DNA of 64,000 bases from Haloarcula halophila. Lineage in GTDB: Archaea > Halobacteriota > Halobacteria > Halobacteriales > Haloarculaceae. The notes beneath the pieces were generated by a model. That model was not told the origin of the DNA and searched no databases. It saw only the letters and a list, made by a program, of their open reading frames with translations. Below are positions 1 through 8,408 of the stretch, piece by piece. The translations under genes and the position numbers were made by a program. The stretch spans positions 62,001 to 126,000 of the forward strand of contig NZ_CP119559.1 of NCBI RefSeq assembly GCF_029278565.1, given 5' to 3'. The stretch's first letter is position 1, and the number at the start of each line of letters is the position of its first letter.

Positions 1-453
1 CTCGCTCTCGCGGCCGTCCTCGATCGCGTCGAGTCGGTCCATGATCGTATGGACGACGTCACCCTCGGTGCAGGGTGCGACGTGTGAGAGTTCGGCCTCG
101 CGGTACTCGGCCAGCCCCATGACCGGGAGGACCATCGCGGTGTAGGCCTCCTCGGTGACCTCGGACTCAACGTCGGTAGTCTGGTAGAACGATTCGAGCG
201 AGACGTTGTTCGAGAGCGCCCACTGTTTGAACTCCGCGACCCGGTTCAGGATGTACTTCCCTTCCGGCGTGCGTGCGGCGGCCGACTCCGGAGCGATCTG
301 TTTGCCCCAGACGACGACGTTGTAGTCCGCGATCTCGTCCTCGCGATCGAGGCGTTCGAGGCGATCGAGTACGGCTTCCTGGCGCTCGTTTGCGCCGTCG
401 GGGAGCATCGATCGGACGAACAGTTCGACGTGGGGGAGGGTGTCCTCGGTCAT
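1..453 (-). CDS. conserved haloarchaeal protein, cut by the window edge (no stop seen)
   Basis: The reading frame starts at the ATG whose complement is at 451-453 and runs off the left edge, so 151 residues of the N-terminal part are visible. The protein begins MTEDTLPHVELFVRSMLPDG and continues with an acidic helical stretch rich in E, R and D, then a segment with VVVWGKQI. There is no signal peptide or membrane segment. The opening pattern (short beta strand, then a helical DRLERLDRED stretch) resembles a group of small haloarchaeal proteins sometimes annotated as HTH-like, but I cannot name a function. Codon use and acidity match the neighbours, so I regard it as a real chromosomal gene. 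The missing C-terminus prevents a length comparison. Confidence 0.7.
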   Translation of the reverse strand, partial: MTEDTLPHVELFVRSMLPDGANERQEAVLDRLERLDREDEIADYNVVVWGKQIAPESAAARTPEGKYILNRVAEFKQWALSNNVSLESFYQTTDVESEVTEEAYTAMVLPVMGLAEYREAELSHVAPCTEGDVVHTIMDRLDAIEDGRESE

Positions 454-631
454 GTCTGTTACGAATCATACAGACGGAGCTACAAATAGATACCGTGGGT
501 ACTGTATACACAGCACGGAACTGTATATATTCCTTTGAGCCGGCGATGTCGGGTGGTTTCGTGGATCGGTTTACCATCGTTGTGGGTACGATCCGGCTGA
601 TCTTCCAGCGGAAATTCCGGTGTCGGGTACA

Positions 632-946
632 TTATATTTCGTGACTGTCTCGACGGTGAAGCGTCTCGTGCAGGCCGACGACCAGCGCCGGAACGACCAC
701 GATGAAGATGTGTTCCTCGATCGGAATGCCAAGGAGATCCACGCCCGTCCGCAGGCGGATCGCGAAGACCCCGACTGTGAGCGTATACCAGTCCCAGACG
801 TAGGCGATCGGATAGAGAGCGACGATGGTCCGGGCCGCCATCCTGAGCGCATCCGCCCGGTATAGCAACACCAGCGCGACTGTCCCCCAGAGGAACTCGG
901 TGACGAGGTACGTGTAGGGGCCGAAAACGCCGATGTCGGGAAGCAT
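632..946 (-). CDS. lycopene cyclase domain protein, half-size (about 104 aa, three membrane segments)
   Basis: The protein starts MLPDIGVFGPYTYLVTEFLW and carries the signature IPIEEHIFIVVVPALVVGLHE near its C-terminus. That is the E-E-H-x-F motif of the CrtYc/CrtYd type of lycopene cyclase domain, which cyclises lycopene ends in the membrane. About three hydrophobic segments are visible. Full haloarchaeal CrtY proteins contain two such domains (about 230 aa), so this is a single-domain version. The start at 946 is chosen because the family begins just before the first membrane segment; a longer frame up to 1222 would overlap the upstream gene antisense and has no family match. The gene is divergent from the CBS gene at 1055. 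It could be one half of a heterodimeric cyclase or a carotenoid-related membrane protein of other function; the partner domain is not seen nearby. Confidence 0.75.
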   Translation of the reverse strand: MLPDIGVFGPYTYLVTEFLWGTVALVLLYRADALRMAARTIVALYPIAYVWDWYTLTVGVFAIRLRTGVDLLGIPIEEHIFIVVVPALVVGLHETLHRRDSHEI

Positions 947-1054
947 ATCCGATGGACGTAGCACGGGTTCTAAAACCTGTCCGAGGTTTCCTTTGCCGGG
1001 AACCAAACCAAGCTTGATAACCCTACACGTCGAACTTCCGCGGTGTGAAGCACG

Positions 1055-2197
1055 ATGGACATTGCTGACATCGCCACCAGAGAGTTTGTCGAGGTCGACG
1101 CCAACAAGCGCCTCGGGAAGGTCCGGTCGATCTTCGAGCGGGAGAATCCCAAGGGCATCATCGTCACCGAGAACGGTGAGTACGCTGGCGTCATCACGCA
1201 GAAACAGTTGGTCCAGTCCCACGTCGAGGACAACGCGAAAGCGGGGGCGATGACGAGCTCCGCGCCCAAGGTCAAGCGGACCGACGACGTGCGGAAGGTC
1301 GCCCGAGTGCTCGTCGAAGGCGGGACCAAACTCGCACCGGTCTTCGAGGGGGACTCCCTGTGGGGGATCGTCACCGAAGACGCGATCCTCGAAGCGGTCC
1401 TCGAAAACCTCGACGCGCTGACCGTCGAGCAGATCTACACGAAAGACGTCGTCACGGTCTCGGAAGATACCAACGTCGGGCAGGTCGTCAACCTCCTCCG
1501 GAAGAACGGTATCTCCCGGCTACCCGTCCTGGACGAGGACGATCAGTTGACGGGGATGGCGACCCGCCACGACATCGTCGACGTCGTCGTCCGCGATATG
1601 AACAAGGCGACCAGAGGCGACCGCTCGGGCGAGATCGAACGCATTCTCGATCTGCCAGTCTACGACGTGATGTCCAGCCCGGTCGCGACCGCCGACCTCG
1701 ACGAGTCCGTTCGGGACGCCGTCGCCCGGATGCTGGAACACGACTACGCGGGCCTCGTGGTCACCCCCGCCGACGACGACAGCAAGGTCGCAGGCATCGT
1801 CACTAAGACCGATGTCCTCCGGGCGCTGACCTTCACCGAAGAGGACCACATGGACGTCCAGATCACCAACATCAAGCTCCTGAACACGATCAGCCGCGAG
1901 GACATCCGACAGTCCATCGAGAAGGTCGCGGACAAGTATCAGGCGATGCAGGTCCAACACGCCCACGTCCGTCTCCACGAACACAAGGAGAAACTCCGGG
2001 GCACCCCGCTCATCCAGTGTCAGATCCGCCTCCGGACTAACAAGGGCCAGGCTGCCGGCTCCGGCGAGGGGTACGGCGCCGAGACGGCGTTCAACGTCGC
2101 GCTCGACAAACTCGAACGCAACGTCCTCGAACTGAAGGGCGTCCAAGCCGACGAGGAATACCGCGGACAGCTACTTCGGAAGCTCGGCGAACTGTAG
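1055..2197 (+). CDS. four CBS domains fused to an HPF/S30AE-like ribosome-binding domain (380 aa)
   Basis: The first 260 residues contain two tandem CBS pairs (Bateman modules). Repeats with the typical GIIVTENGEYAGVITQKQL, LPVLDEDDQLTGMATRHDI and AGIVTKTDVLRAL endings are visible. CBS pairs bind adenine nucleotides and sense energy state. Residues about 265-365 have no CBS character and instead read like the hibernation promoting factor / S30AE fold: VQITNIKLLNTISREDIRQS, then KYQAM..AHVRLHEHKEK, then alternating strands, a Gly-rich loop (GSGEGYGAE) and a final helix FNVALDKLERNVLELK. I infer a nucleotide-controlled ribosome-hibernation or translation regulator. CBS-bearing hibernation factors have been described in archaea (Dri, aRDF; recalled, not checked). 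The gene is divergent from the cyclase gene and convergent with the next one. Confidence 0.85.
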   Translation: MDIADIATREFVEVDANKRLGKVRSIFERENPKGIIVTENGEYAGVITQKQLVQSHVEDNAKAGAMTSSAPKVKRTDDVRKVARVLVEGGTKLAPVFEGDSLWGIVTEDAILEAVLENLDALTVEQIYTKDVVTVSEDTNVGQVVNLLRKNGISRLPVLDEDDQLTGMATRHDIVDVVVRDMNKATRGDRSGEIERILDLPVYDVMSSPVATADLDESVRDAVARMLEHDYAGLVVTPADDDSKVAGIVTKTDVLRALTFTEEDHMDVQITNIKLLNTISREDIRQSIEKVADKYQAMQVQHAHVRLHEHKEKLRGTPLIQCQIRLRTNKGQAAGSGEGYGAETAFNVALDKLERNVLELKGVQADEEYRGQLLRKLGEL

Positions 2198-2250
2198 CTC
2201 ACAGAGTACAAACGCGGTCAAACAGCCGCTGTGGGCTCGAACTCCCGTTC

Positions 2251-2637
2251 TCAGTTCCGTGCCCACTCGACGGCCGCGTCGAGGTCTTTGAAACTCTCGA
2301 TCTCCGTGTCCGGGACCGCGACCTGAGATTTCACCGCCATCGCAGTCGTCCCGTCCGAGACGAAGCCGATCTTGTCGACGTCCGTGTACTCGCCGTTGGT
2401 TGACCACTCCTCGCCCATGTACTCCTGGGTCTCCCTGGCGAGGTTGGTCCCGTCACCGAAGACAGCCAGTGTCGCGTCGATGTCGGTGCGTTTGCCCCGC
2501 TCTCTGTAGTGTTCACTGGCTGCTTCCAGGTCTTCGTCGGCGAAGCCACGCCACCCCGCCATGAACCAGATACCGACGTTGCCACGCTGTTCAAAGGTCC
2601 ATTCGTACTGCTCCGGGTCCGGAATCGTGCTGGACAT
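2251..2637 (-). CDS. small SpoIIAA/STAS-like protein (128 aa)
   Basis: The start at 2637 gives MSSTIPDPEQYEWTFEQ; upstream in-frame codons encode an implausible Arg/Ser-rich sequence, so the longer frame is rejected. The protein has the layout of the SpoIIAA-like (CRAL-TRIO/STAS-like) family: a strand with GNVGIWFMAGWRG, helix ADEDLEAASEHYRE, strand ATLAVFGDG, strand DKIGFVSDGTTAMAVKS, and an end with FKDLDAAVEWARN. The last pattern matches the D-x-x-x-A-x-x-W ending of that family. The molecular role in archaea is unknown. It is cytoplasmic, acidic and has no membrane segments. A TATA-like element lies near 2659-2670 on the minus strand. It ends 53 nt from the CBS gene, tail to tail. Confidence 0.7.
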   Translation of the reverse strand: MSSTIPDPEQYEWTFEQRGNVGIWFMAGWRGFADEDLEAASEHYRERGKRTDIDATLAVFGDGTNLARETQEYMGEEWSTNGEYTDVDKIGFVSDGTTAMAVKSQVAVPDTEIESFKDLDAAVEWARN

Positions 2638-2740
2638 ACCTGATGGTGGCCGTACACGGTAATACCAATACAACCTAACAGTGTAGGCATCTCGAAGATC
2701 GGGGAGACGAAGCGGACAGTCGCCACCGCTCGAAGCGGCG

Positions 2741-4969
2741 CTACTGGAAGCCGATACGGCCGCTGCCGCCCTGGCGCTTCTGGGGACTGGAACCGCCGCC
2801 TTTGAAGTCCTCCTGCATCTGCTCGTAGTACTCGCGGATCTCGTCGGTGACGGTCGGGCGGACGTTGTCCATCGCCTGCCGGAAGTGACGCATCTCGACC
2901 TCCTCGGCGTCGTCGGCCTCGCGCAGGGCCTCGATGGCGGCCTCGCGGGCGATCGATTCGAGGTCCGAACCGACGAACCCGTCGCTGATCTCGGCCAGCT
3001 CACGCAGGCTCACGTCCGGCGAGAGCGGCGTGTCGTCCGTGTGGATCTTGAGGATCTGTTCACGGCCCTCGATGTCGGGTTCGCCGATCATCACCAGCCG
3101 GTCGAACCGGCCCGAGCGGATCAGCGCCGGGTCGATCATGTCCGGGCGGTTGGTCGCGCCGATGACCATGACGTCTTCCATCTCTTCGAGGCCGTCGAGT
3201 TCGGTCAGCAGTTGGTTGACCACTCGCTCGGAGACGTTCGAGCCCATGTCGCCGCCGCGGCCGGGTGCGAGCGAATCCAACTCGTCGAAGAAGATCACCG
3301 TCGGTGCGACCTGCCGGGCCTTCCGGAAGGTCTGGCGGATCGCCTTCTCGCTTTCCCCGACCCACTTGCTGAGCAGTTGCGGACCGCGCACGCTGATGAA
3401 GTTGGCGTCGGTCTCGTTGGCGACGGCTTTCGCCATCAGCGTCTTCCCGGTGCCCGGTGGACCGTACAGCAGGACGCCGGACGGTGGCGTGACCCCCATC
3501 CGCTCGAACTTCTCCGGGGAGTTCATCGGCCACTCGACGGCCTCCTGGACCTCCTGTTTGGCGTCTTCCAGGCCGCCGACGCTGTCCCAGGACATCTTGG
3601 GGAGTTCCACCAGCACCTCCCGCATGGCGCTGGGACTCACCTCGTTGAGCGCACCCTTGAAGTCCTCGCGTTTGATGATCATCCGGTCGATGAGACTCGG
3701 CGGGATGTCCTCCTCGTCCAAGTCGATCTCCGGGAGGTACCGGCGCAGGGCCTTCATCGCGGCCTCCTTCGTGAGGCTCTCGATGTCGGCACCGACGAAG
3801 CCGTGGGTCTCGGTCGCCATCTTCGCGAGGTTGACGTCGTCCGAGAGCGGCATTCCGCGGGTGTGGATCTGGAGGATCTCCTCGCGGCCGACTTCGTCGG
3901 GGACGCCGATCTCGATTTCCCGGTCGAACCGGCCCGGGCGACGGAGCGCCGGATCGACGCTGTCGACACGGTTGGTCGCGGCGATGACGATGACCTGGCC
4001 CCGCGATTCGAGGCCGTCCATCATCGTCAGCAACTGGGCGACGACCCGGCGCTCGACCTCGCCGGTGACGTCCTCGCGTTTTGGCGCGATGGAGTCCAGT
4101 TCGTCGATGAAGATGATCGAGGGTGATTCTTCGCTCGCGTCCTCGAAGATCTCGCGCAACTGTTGTTCGCTCTCCCCGTAGTACTTCGAGATGATCTCCG
4201 GCCCGGCGATAGAGAAGAAACTGGCGGAGGTCTCGTTGGCGACGGCCTTCGCGAGCAAGGTCTTGCCGGTCCCGGGCGGGCCGTGTAACAGCACCCCCTG
4301 GGGTGGCTCGATGCCGAGTTTCTTGAAGATCTGGGGATGCTTCATCGGCAGTTCGACCATCTCTCGCACCCGTTGGATCTCGTTCTGGAGGCCGCCGATG
4401 TCCTCGTACGTGATCCCGCCGCCGGTCTTCTCGAAGCCGCTGATCGGCTCCTCGCGCAGCTCCACCTCGGTGTCCTCGGTGATGAGGCAGACGCCGTCGG
4501 GCTCGGTCTCGACGGCGATCAGCGGGATGGCCTGGCCCGGTGAGCGCATGAACGGATGGTTCGTCGAGGACATCACCGGGACGATGTCGCGTTCGACGAC
4601 CGGGCGCTTGAGGATCTGGCGTTTGACCATCCCCGCGGCGTCGGAGCCGAACTGGACCGACGCCTCCTCGGGCGGTGCCAACACGAGTTTGTCGGCCTTC
4701 TCGGCGTCGGCCTTCCGGATGGTCACGCGCTCGCCGATGCCCACGTCGGCGTTCTGGCGCGTGAAGCCGTCGATGCGGACGGTGTCGGTGTTCCAGTCCT
4801 GCCGGTCGGCGCGCCACACCTTGGCCGCAGTCGTGTCGCTGCCTTCGATCTCGATGATGTCACCGGGTGAGAGCTTGAGATGCAACAGCGTATCGGGGTC
4901 GAGCCGGGCGATCCCGCGCCCCGAGTCGTTCGGGTACGCTTTCGCCACTTCCAGTTGGACTTCGTTCAT
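2741..4969 (-). CDS. cdc48: Cdc48/VAT-type AAA+ ATPase (742 aa)
   Basis: This is the archaeal unfoldase-segregase that extracts and unfolds proteins, often feeding the proteasome. Residues 1-190 form the Cdc48 N-domain (double-psi barrel start [19 protein letters not shown]). The D1 AAA domain has Walker A GPPGTGKT at 230-237 and Walker [15 protein letters not shown] near 285-298. D2 has Walker A GPPGTGKT at 503-510 and Walker [16 protein letters not shown]. Both arginine-finger regions (RRPGRFDR and IRSGRFDR) are intact, so both rings should hydrolyse ATP. The length is standard. The C-terminal tail is short, Gly/Ser-rich and ends RIGFQ, so it lacks a clear HbYX proteasome-docking motif. A TATA-like stretch lies near 5010-5025 (minus strand). 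Confidence 0.97.
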   Translation of the reverse strand: MNEVQLEVAKAYPNDSGRGIARLDPDTLLHLKLSPGDIIEIEGSDTTAAKVWRADRQDWNTDTVRIDGFTRQNADVGIGERVTIRKADAEKADKLVLAPPEEASVQFGSDAAGMVKRQILKRPVVERDIVPVMSSTNHPFMRSPGQAIPLIAVETEPDGVCLITEDTEVELREEPISGFEKTGGGITYEDIGGLQNEIQRVREMVELPMKHPQIFKKLGIEPPQGVLLHGPPGTGKTLLAKAVANETSASFFSIAGPEIISKYYGESEQQLREIFEDASEESPSIIFIDELDSIAPKREDVTGEVERRVVAQLLTMMDGLESRGQVIVIAATNRVDSVDPALRRPGRFDREIEIGVPDEVGREEILQIHTRGMPLSDDVNLAKMATETHGFVGADIESLTKEAAMKALRRYLPEIDLDEEDIPPSLIDRMIIKREDFKGALNEVSPSAMREVLVELPKMSWDSVGGLEDAKQEVQEAVEWPMNSPEKFERMGVTPPSGVLLYGPPGTGKTLMAKAVANETDANFISVRGPQLLSKWVGESEKAIRQTFRKARQVAPTVIFFDELDSLAPGRGGDMGSNVSERVVNQLLTELDGLEEMEDVMVIGATNRPDMIDPALIRSGRFDRLVMIGEPDIEGREQILKIHTDDTPLSPDVSLRELAEISDGFVGSDLESIAREAAIEALREADDAEEVEMRHFRQAMDNVRPTVTDEIREYYEQMQEDFKGGGSSPQKRQGGSGRIGFQ

Positions 4970-5075
4970 AGTAGAGTGAAGGTAGAGAGAACTCGGGTAT
5001 CCCGGGAGATATGCTTTATGCTACCGGCGGACAGATCGCGTGGCGACGAGTTTTTATGTGGCGTGATACCACAGG

Positions 5076-5729
5076 TCAGTCGACGCGCAACGGCGTGGCG
5101 CTCTCGATCGCTTCGGCGTCGATATCCCCCCGTCGAAGCATCGTCGCTTCGCCGTCGTCGCCCGCTGCCAGCGAGAGGATCGCCGACGCACGCGTCGTCC
5201 CCTGTGGATCACCGGCCAACACGTAGTCGACAGCGTCACCGACGTGGTCGAGCGCCCGGTCGACCGTGATGAGGGTGTCGTCGTCGACGGTCCCGGACTC
5301 GTTCGCCGAGGTCATCGCCAGTGGACCGTCGACGGCCGCCGCCAAGTCACGCCACACTGGGTTCGAGAGACAGCCGATCGAGACCGTCCCGTCCATCGAG
5401 AGCCGCTCGTGCTGTCCGCTGTCGGCCTGTTCGACGACGAGATTCAGCGGGCCGGGCCAGAACGCCTCGATCAGCGCGTCGACGACTTCGGGGTCCGGAT
5501 GCGTGCCGAACGTCCGCCAGTCGTCCGGGTCGCGGACGAACAGCGTCAACGGCTTGTGTGTGGGTCGGTCCTTGATCCCGTAGACACGTTCGATCGCGTC
5601 GGCGTCGTCGGGATCGACGGTCAGCGCCATGTTCGTATCGCTCGGCGCGACGACGACACCGCCGTCCGCGATACAGGCCGCGGCAGTCTCGACGCCCTCC
5701 GCTGTTGGCTCCAGGACTGGTGCGGTCAT
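5076..5729 (-). CDS. YrdC/Sua5-family L-threonylcarbamoyladenylate synthase (217 aa)
   Basis: Proteins of this family make threonylcarbamoyl-AMP from Thr, bicarbonate and ATP for the t6A37 modification of ANN-decoding tRNAs. The visible signatures are the substrate loop with KDRPTHKPLTLFV (the K-x-R-x-x-x-x-P-L motif), the strand VVVAPSDTNMALTV near the N-terminus and the loop MTSANESGT. The protein is the short YrdC type and lacks the extra Sua5 C-terminal domain that many archaeal enzymes carry. I chose the start at 5729 (MTAPVLEPTAEG); an upstream ATG at 5783 would add a His/Arg-rich tail with no family match. The gene is divergent from the UspA gene. A second Sua5-type gene may exist elsewhere in the genome, in which case this one could be a paralogue with another role. 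Confidence 0.85.
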   Translation of the reverse strand: MTAPVLEPTAEGVETAAACIADGGVVVAPSDTNMALTVDPDDADAIERVYGIKDRPTHKPLTLFVRDPDDWRTFGTHPDPEVVDALIEAFWPGPLNLVVEQADSGQHERLSMDGTVSIGCLSNPVWRDLAAAVDGPLAMTSANESGTVDDDTLITVDRALDHVGDAVDYVLAGDPQGTTRASAILSLAAGDDGEATMLRRGDIDAEAIESATPLRVD

Positions 5730-5858
5730 ACCCCCGGTCCGAGACCGATGGTGATGTCCGTTGCGGTCGGTTGTCACGGTCACACACGGACACGTCGAAA
5801 GCCACCGACGACTGCCGCCATCGCCGTGATTGATAAGGCTGGATGCGATACCGGGGAT

Positions 5859-6275
5859 ATGGTCTTTCTAGTCCCGTTCGACGGATCGCCGCTCGCAAAG
5901 GCAGCACTCGACCGTGCGGTCACCTACGCCGCCGCCATGGACACCGACGTCGTCGCGGTCAGTTTCGTCCCCACGGGCTCGGACTACGTCGAGCGACGCC
6001 GGCGCGTCGATCCACACGAGGACTTCGCCGTCGAGAACGCCGCCAACGACCTCCAGCGAAAGATCGAGGAGACGACCGACGACGCGGAACTGCGTTACGA
6101 CGATGTGAGCGCACAGTCCGCCAGCGAGTTCTCCGAGATGGTGAAACGAGTCGCCCGTGACGTCGACGCGACCGTCGTCTTCCTGGGCAGCGACGACACC
6201 GACAACATCGTCGTCCCGGTCGGGGAAGCCGCGGCCGGCGACAGCTACGACGTACACATCGTCCGGCGTTCCTGA
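5859..6275 (+). CDS. universal stress protein UspA family (138 aa)
   Basis: The start MVFLVPFDGSPLAKAALDRA is the typical UspA opening, a first strand followed by D-G-S. The ending has a strand VFLGSDD and a final strand YDVHIVRRS. Usp proteins are small cytoplasmic alpha/beta proteins, some binding ATP; here the usual nucleotide-binding G-x2-G-x9-G-S loop near the C-terminus is not intact (GSDDTDNIVVPVGEAA), so it may be a non-ATP-binding member. The start at 5859 is chosen because the reading frame upstream is antisense to the YrdC gene. The larC gene follows after 32 nt with its own TATA-like element. Confidence 0.85.
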   Translation: MVFLVPFDGSPLAKAALDRAVTYAAAMDTDVVAVSFVPTGSDYVERRRRVDPHEDFAVENAANDLQRKIEETTDDAELRYDDVSAQSASEFSEMVKRVARDVDATVVFLGSDDTDNIVVPVGEAAAGDSYDVHIVRRS

Positions 6276-6277
6276 GG

Positions 6278-6287
6278 GCTTTTTACC
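6278..6287 (+). promoter_or_regulatory. TATA-like element of larC
   Basis: A T-rich GCTTTTTACC stretch sits 21-30 nt upstream of the larC ATG (6308), the spacing expected for a leaderless haloarchaeal transcript. It suggests larC has its own promoter despite being close behind the usp gene. Confidence 0.5.
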
Positions 6288-6307
6288 GACCGGGGTTACG
6301 TTCCGGT

Positions 6308-7537
6308 ATGCGAACACTCGCTTTCGACGGCCGGACGGGAGCCGCCGGCGACATGTTGTTGGGCGCGCTGCTCGCGACCGGTGCCGACCGGTCCGTCCTC
6401 GATCCGGTCGAGTCCACACTCTCCGTCGAGTACGCTGTCTCGACGGTCGACCGCGGGGGGATCAGCGCGACCAGCGTCGACGTCCTCCGGACCGACGGGG
6501 ACGACCACCACGACGATACCGACCACGGCCACAGCCACGCGGAGGGCCACGGCCCACACCGGAGCTATCGGGAGGTCGTCGACATCGTCCGGGGGATGGG
6601 GCTCCCGTCGGCTGTCGAGGGAGATGCGCTCGCCGTCTTCGAGATCCTCGGAGCGGCCGAGGCGGCCGTCCACGGGACCGACCTGGCCGAGACACACTTC
6701 CACGAGGTCGGTGCCGACGACGCCATCGCCGACGTGGTCGGGACCTCTCTGTTGCTCGCGGATCTCGACGTACAGCGTGTCGTGACGACGCCGGTGTCGG
6801 CCGGCGGGGGGACCGTCGAGATGAGCCACGGCACCTATCCGGTTCCGACGCCGGCGGTCGTCGAGATCGCCGAGCGGGCCGACTGGTCGCTCCAGGGCGG
6901 CCCGGTCGACGCGGAACTCCTGACGCCGACCGGTGCTGCCCTCCTCGCGCATCTCGCGGACGGTGTCGCGACGCTACCCACACTCCGGGTGGAATCGTCG
7001 GGCTACGGTGCGGGCGGACGTGCTCTCGACGACCGCCCCAACGTCCTCCGGGCGACCGTCGGCGACGACGGGGGACGACTCCGGCGGGACGAGATCACCG
7101 TCCTGGAGACCAACGTCGACGACGTGGCCCCGGAAGTGCTCGGCGATCTCCAGCGGTCGCTGACGGCGGCCGGCGCACGGGACGTCTCGATCCTGCCAAC
7201 GACGATGAAGAAGTCCCGTCCGGGGCACCTCGTGAAGGTCGTCTGCAAGCCCGAGGACGCCCAGCGGGTGGCCCGCCGTCTCGCCGAGGAGACGGGGACG
7301 CTGGGCGTCCGCGAACACGGTGCCGGCCACCGCTGGGTGGCGGACCGGGAGATCGTCACCGCGACCGTCGAGGTCGACGGCGAGGAGTACACTGTCGACG
7401 TGAAAGTCGCAAGCGACAGCGACGGCGCGGTCTACGACGTAAGCGCGGAGTTCGACGACGCCGTCGCAGTCGCCGAGGCGACCGGGCTGTCAGTCCGGGC
7501 AGTGAGCGAGCGCGCCGAGCGAGCGTTCCAGGAGTAG
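6308..7537 (+). CDS. larC: LarC, nickel-pincer cofactor nickel-insertion protein (409 aa)
   Basis: LarC inserts Ni into the pyridinium bis-thiocarboxylate mononucleotide to make the nickel-pincer nucleotide used by lactate racemase and LarA-like racemases/epimerases. The start MRTLAFDGRTGAAGDMLLGA is the family N-terminus (F-D-x-x-x-G-A-x-G-D-M). A His/Asp-rich loop spans residues 65-84 (DDHHDDTDHGHSHAEGHG) and is a likely metal-binding stretch. The conserved E-T-H-F-H-E-V-G-A-D-D-A-I-A-D segment follows. The length fits the full-size protein, without the programmed-frameshift split seen in Lactobacillus. No larA, larB or larE is seen in the window, so the client enzyme must be elsewhere. Confidence 0.93.
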   Translation: MRTLAFDGRTGAAGDMLLGALLATGADRSVLDPVESTLSVEYAVSTVDRGGISATSVDVLRTDGDDHHDDTDHGHSHAEGHGPHRSYREVVDIVRGMGLPSAVEGDALAVFEILGAAEAAVHGTDLAETHFHEVGADDAIADVVGTSLLLADLDVQRVVTTPVSAGGGTVEMSHGTYPVPTPAVVEIAERADWSLQGGPVDAELLTPTGAALLAHLADGVATLPTLRVESSGYGAGGRALDDRPNVLRATVGDDGGRLRRDEITVLETNVDDVAPEVLGDLQRSLTAAGARDVSILPTTMKKSRPGHLVKVVCKPEDAQRVARRLAEETGTLGVREHGAGHRWVADREIVTATVEVDGEEYTVDVKVASDSDGAVYDVSAEFDDAVAVAEATGLSVRAVSERAERAFQE

Positions 7538-8299
7538 TCAGGACTCGTCCTCGCGGTGTCGTTCCAGCGCTTCCTCGACGGTCAACTCGCCGACAGCGAC
7601 CCGTCGAGCGAGCGCGTCGCCGATCGCGCGGTTGGTGTCGCTCTCCTTCCGTGAGCGGTCCTTGATCCGCTGGAGTTCGCCCGCCGTCGGGTCGATGTCG
7701 CGGCTCTGGATCTCCTCGCCCTCTAGCCGAGCGATGTTGACCGCAGCCAGCACGTCACCCATCCCGCGGGCACCGGTACCGAGATACGGCGTGGTCCCCG
7801 TCTCGTCGACGAGTTCGATCGGGACGTCCTCGATATCGTCGATCAGCCGCGAGCCCACGAGCCGCGCGCCGTCCCCGATACGGACTACGGGTTCGACGGC
7901 GTCTTCGACCTCCCGAGCGACGACCTCGGCCGCTTTCGCGGCGGGGACCTGGAACGCTGCGACGACCGTCTCGCCGTGGAGGACGGCGACACCGGGCCGC
8001 TCGCCGGGGTCGATCCCGACGACCGTCCGCCCGCCTTCCCCGCGGAGCGTCGCCATGACCGCCTCGACCGCTCGCCGTGGCTCCTCGGGGTCCGCCTGGA
8101 CGACCGGAACCCCGTCGGGGAGTTCGACGTGTTCGCCGGCTGCGATGACCGCGACCGCGGCGTCCTCGGGCCACTCGTCGCCGGGCTCGATAGTCGTGAA
8201 CTCGGTCCCACGGTCCCGAAGCTCGTTGACGACGCCGTGGTACACCTCGAAGTCCGCGGTCGCGACGACGATCACGACCGTAGTTGGCCGGCGACTCAC
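7538..8299 (-). CDS. conserved haloarchaeal protein with RNase H/resolvase-like core (253 aa)
   Basis: The start codon is GTG (complement at 8297-8299), giving MSRRPTTVVIVVATADFEVY. A first alpha/beta segment (about 1-85) is followed by GGRTVVGIDPGERPGVAVLHGETVV near residues 88-112. The pattern hydrophobic-G-I-D-P-G-x-R-x-G-hydrophobic is the first strand of the RNase H-like fold used by YqgF/RuvC-like nucleases. The C-terminus is helical and charged and has RIKDRSRKESD. No clear full set of acidic catalytic residues can be assigned by eye, so nuclease activity is only a suggestion. The gene is convergent with larC (stop codons adjacent) and divergent from the membrane protein at 8409. It is cytoplasmic with no signal. 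Confidence 0.75.
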   Translation of the reverse strand: MSRRPTTVVIVVATADFEVYHGVVNELRDRGTEFTTIEPGDEWPEDAAVAVIAAGEHVELPDGVPVVQADPEEPRRAVEAVMATLRGEGGRTVVGIDPGERPGVAVLHGETVVAAFQVPAAKAAEVVAREVEDAVEPVVRIGDGARLVGSRLIDDIEDVPIELVDETGTTPYLGTGARGMGDVLAAVNIARLEGEEIQSRDIDPTAGELQRIKDRSRKESDTNRAIGDALARRVAVGELTVEEALERHREDES

Positions 8300-8377
8300 T
8301 TACGCGTGCCGGCGTCCGGGGGCGACCGTCCCCGAGGGCTCGACCGTCGGTTCTGGACCGCCGAACCAGTCGACCGA

Positions 8378-8388
8378 TTTTTATATCT
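8378..8388 (+). promoter_or_regulatory. TATA box for the membrane protein gene at 8409
   Basis: The sequence TTTTTATATC lies 21-31 nt upstream of the ATG at 8409. The spacing fits a leaderless transcript and supports the chosen start against the longer upstream frame. Confidence 0.65.
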
Positions 8389-8408
8389 ATTGTGAGTGGT
8401 TCCCGGCA

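Noticed and set aside
2885-4181. Two long open frames on the plus strand opposite cdc48
   Set aside because: They are antisense shadows of the Cdc48 AAA domains; the proteins have no family signature and odd composition, typical of high-GC antisense frames.
3060-4817. 585-codon minus-strand frame inside cdc48, shifted by one
   Set aside because: It is extremely Arg-rich with no domain; a frame-shifted shadow of the real gene.
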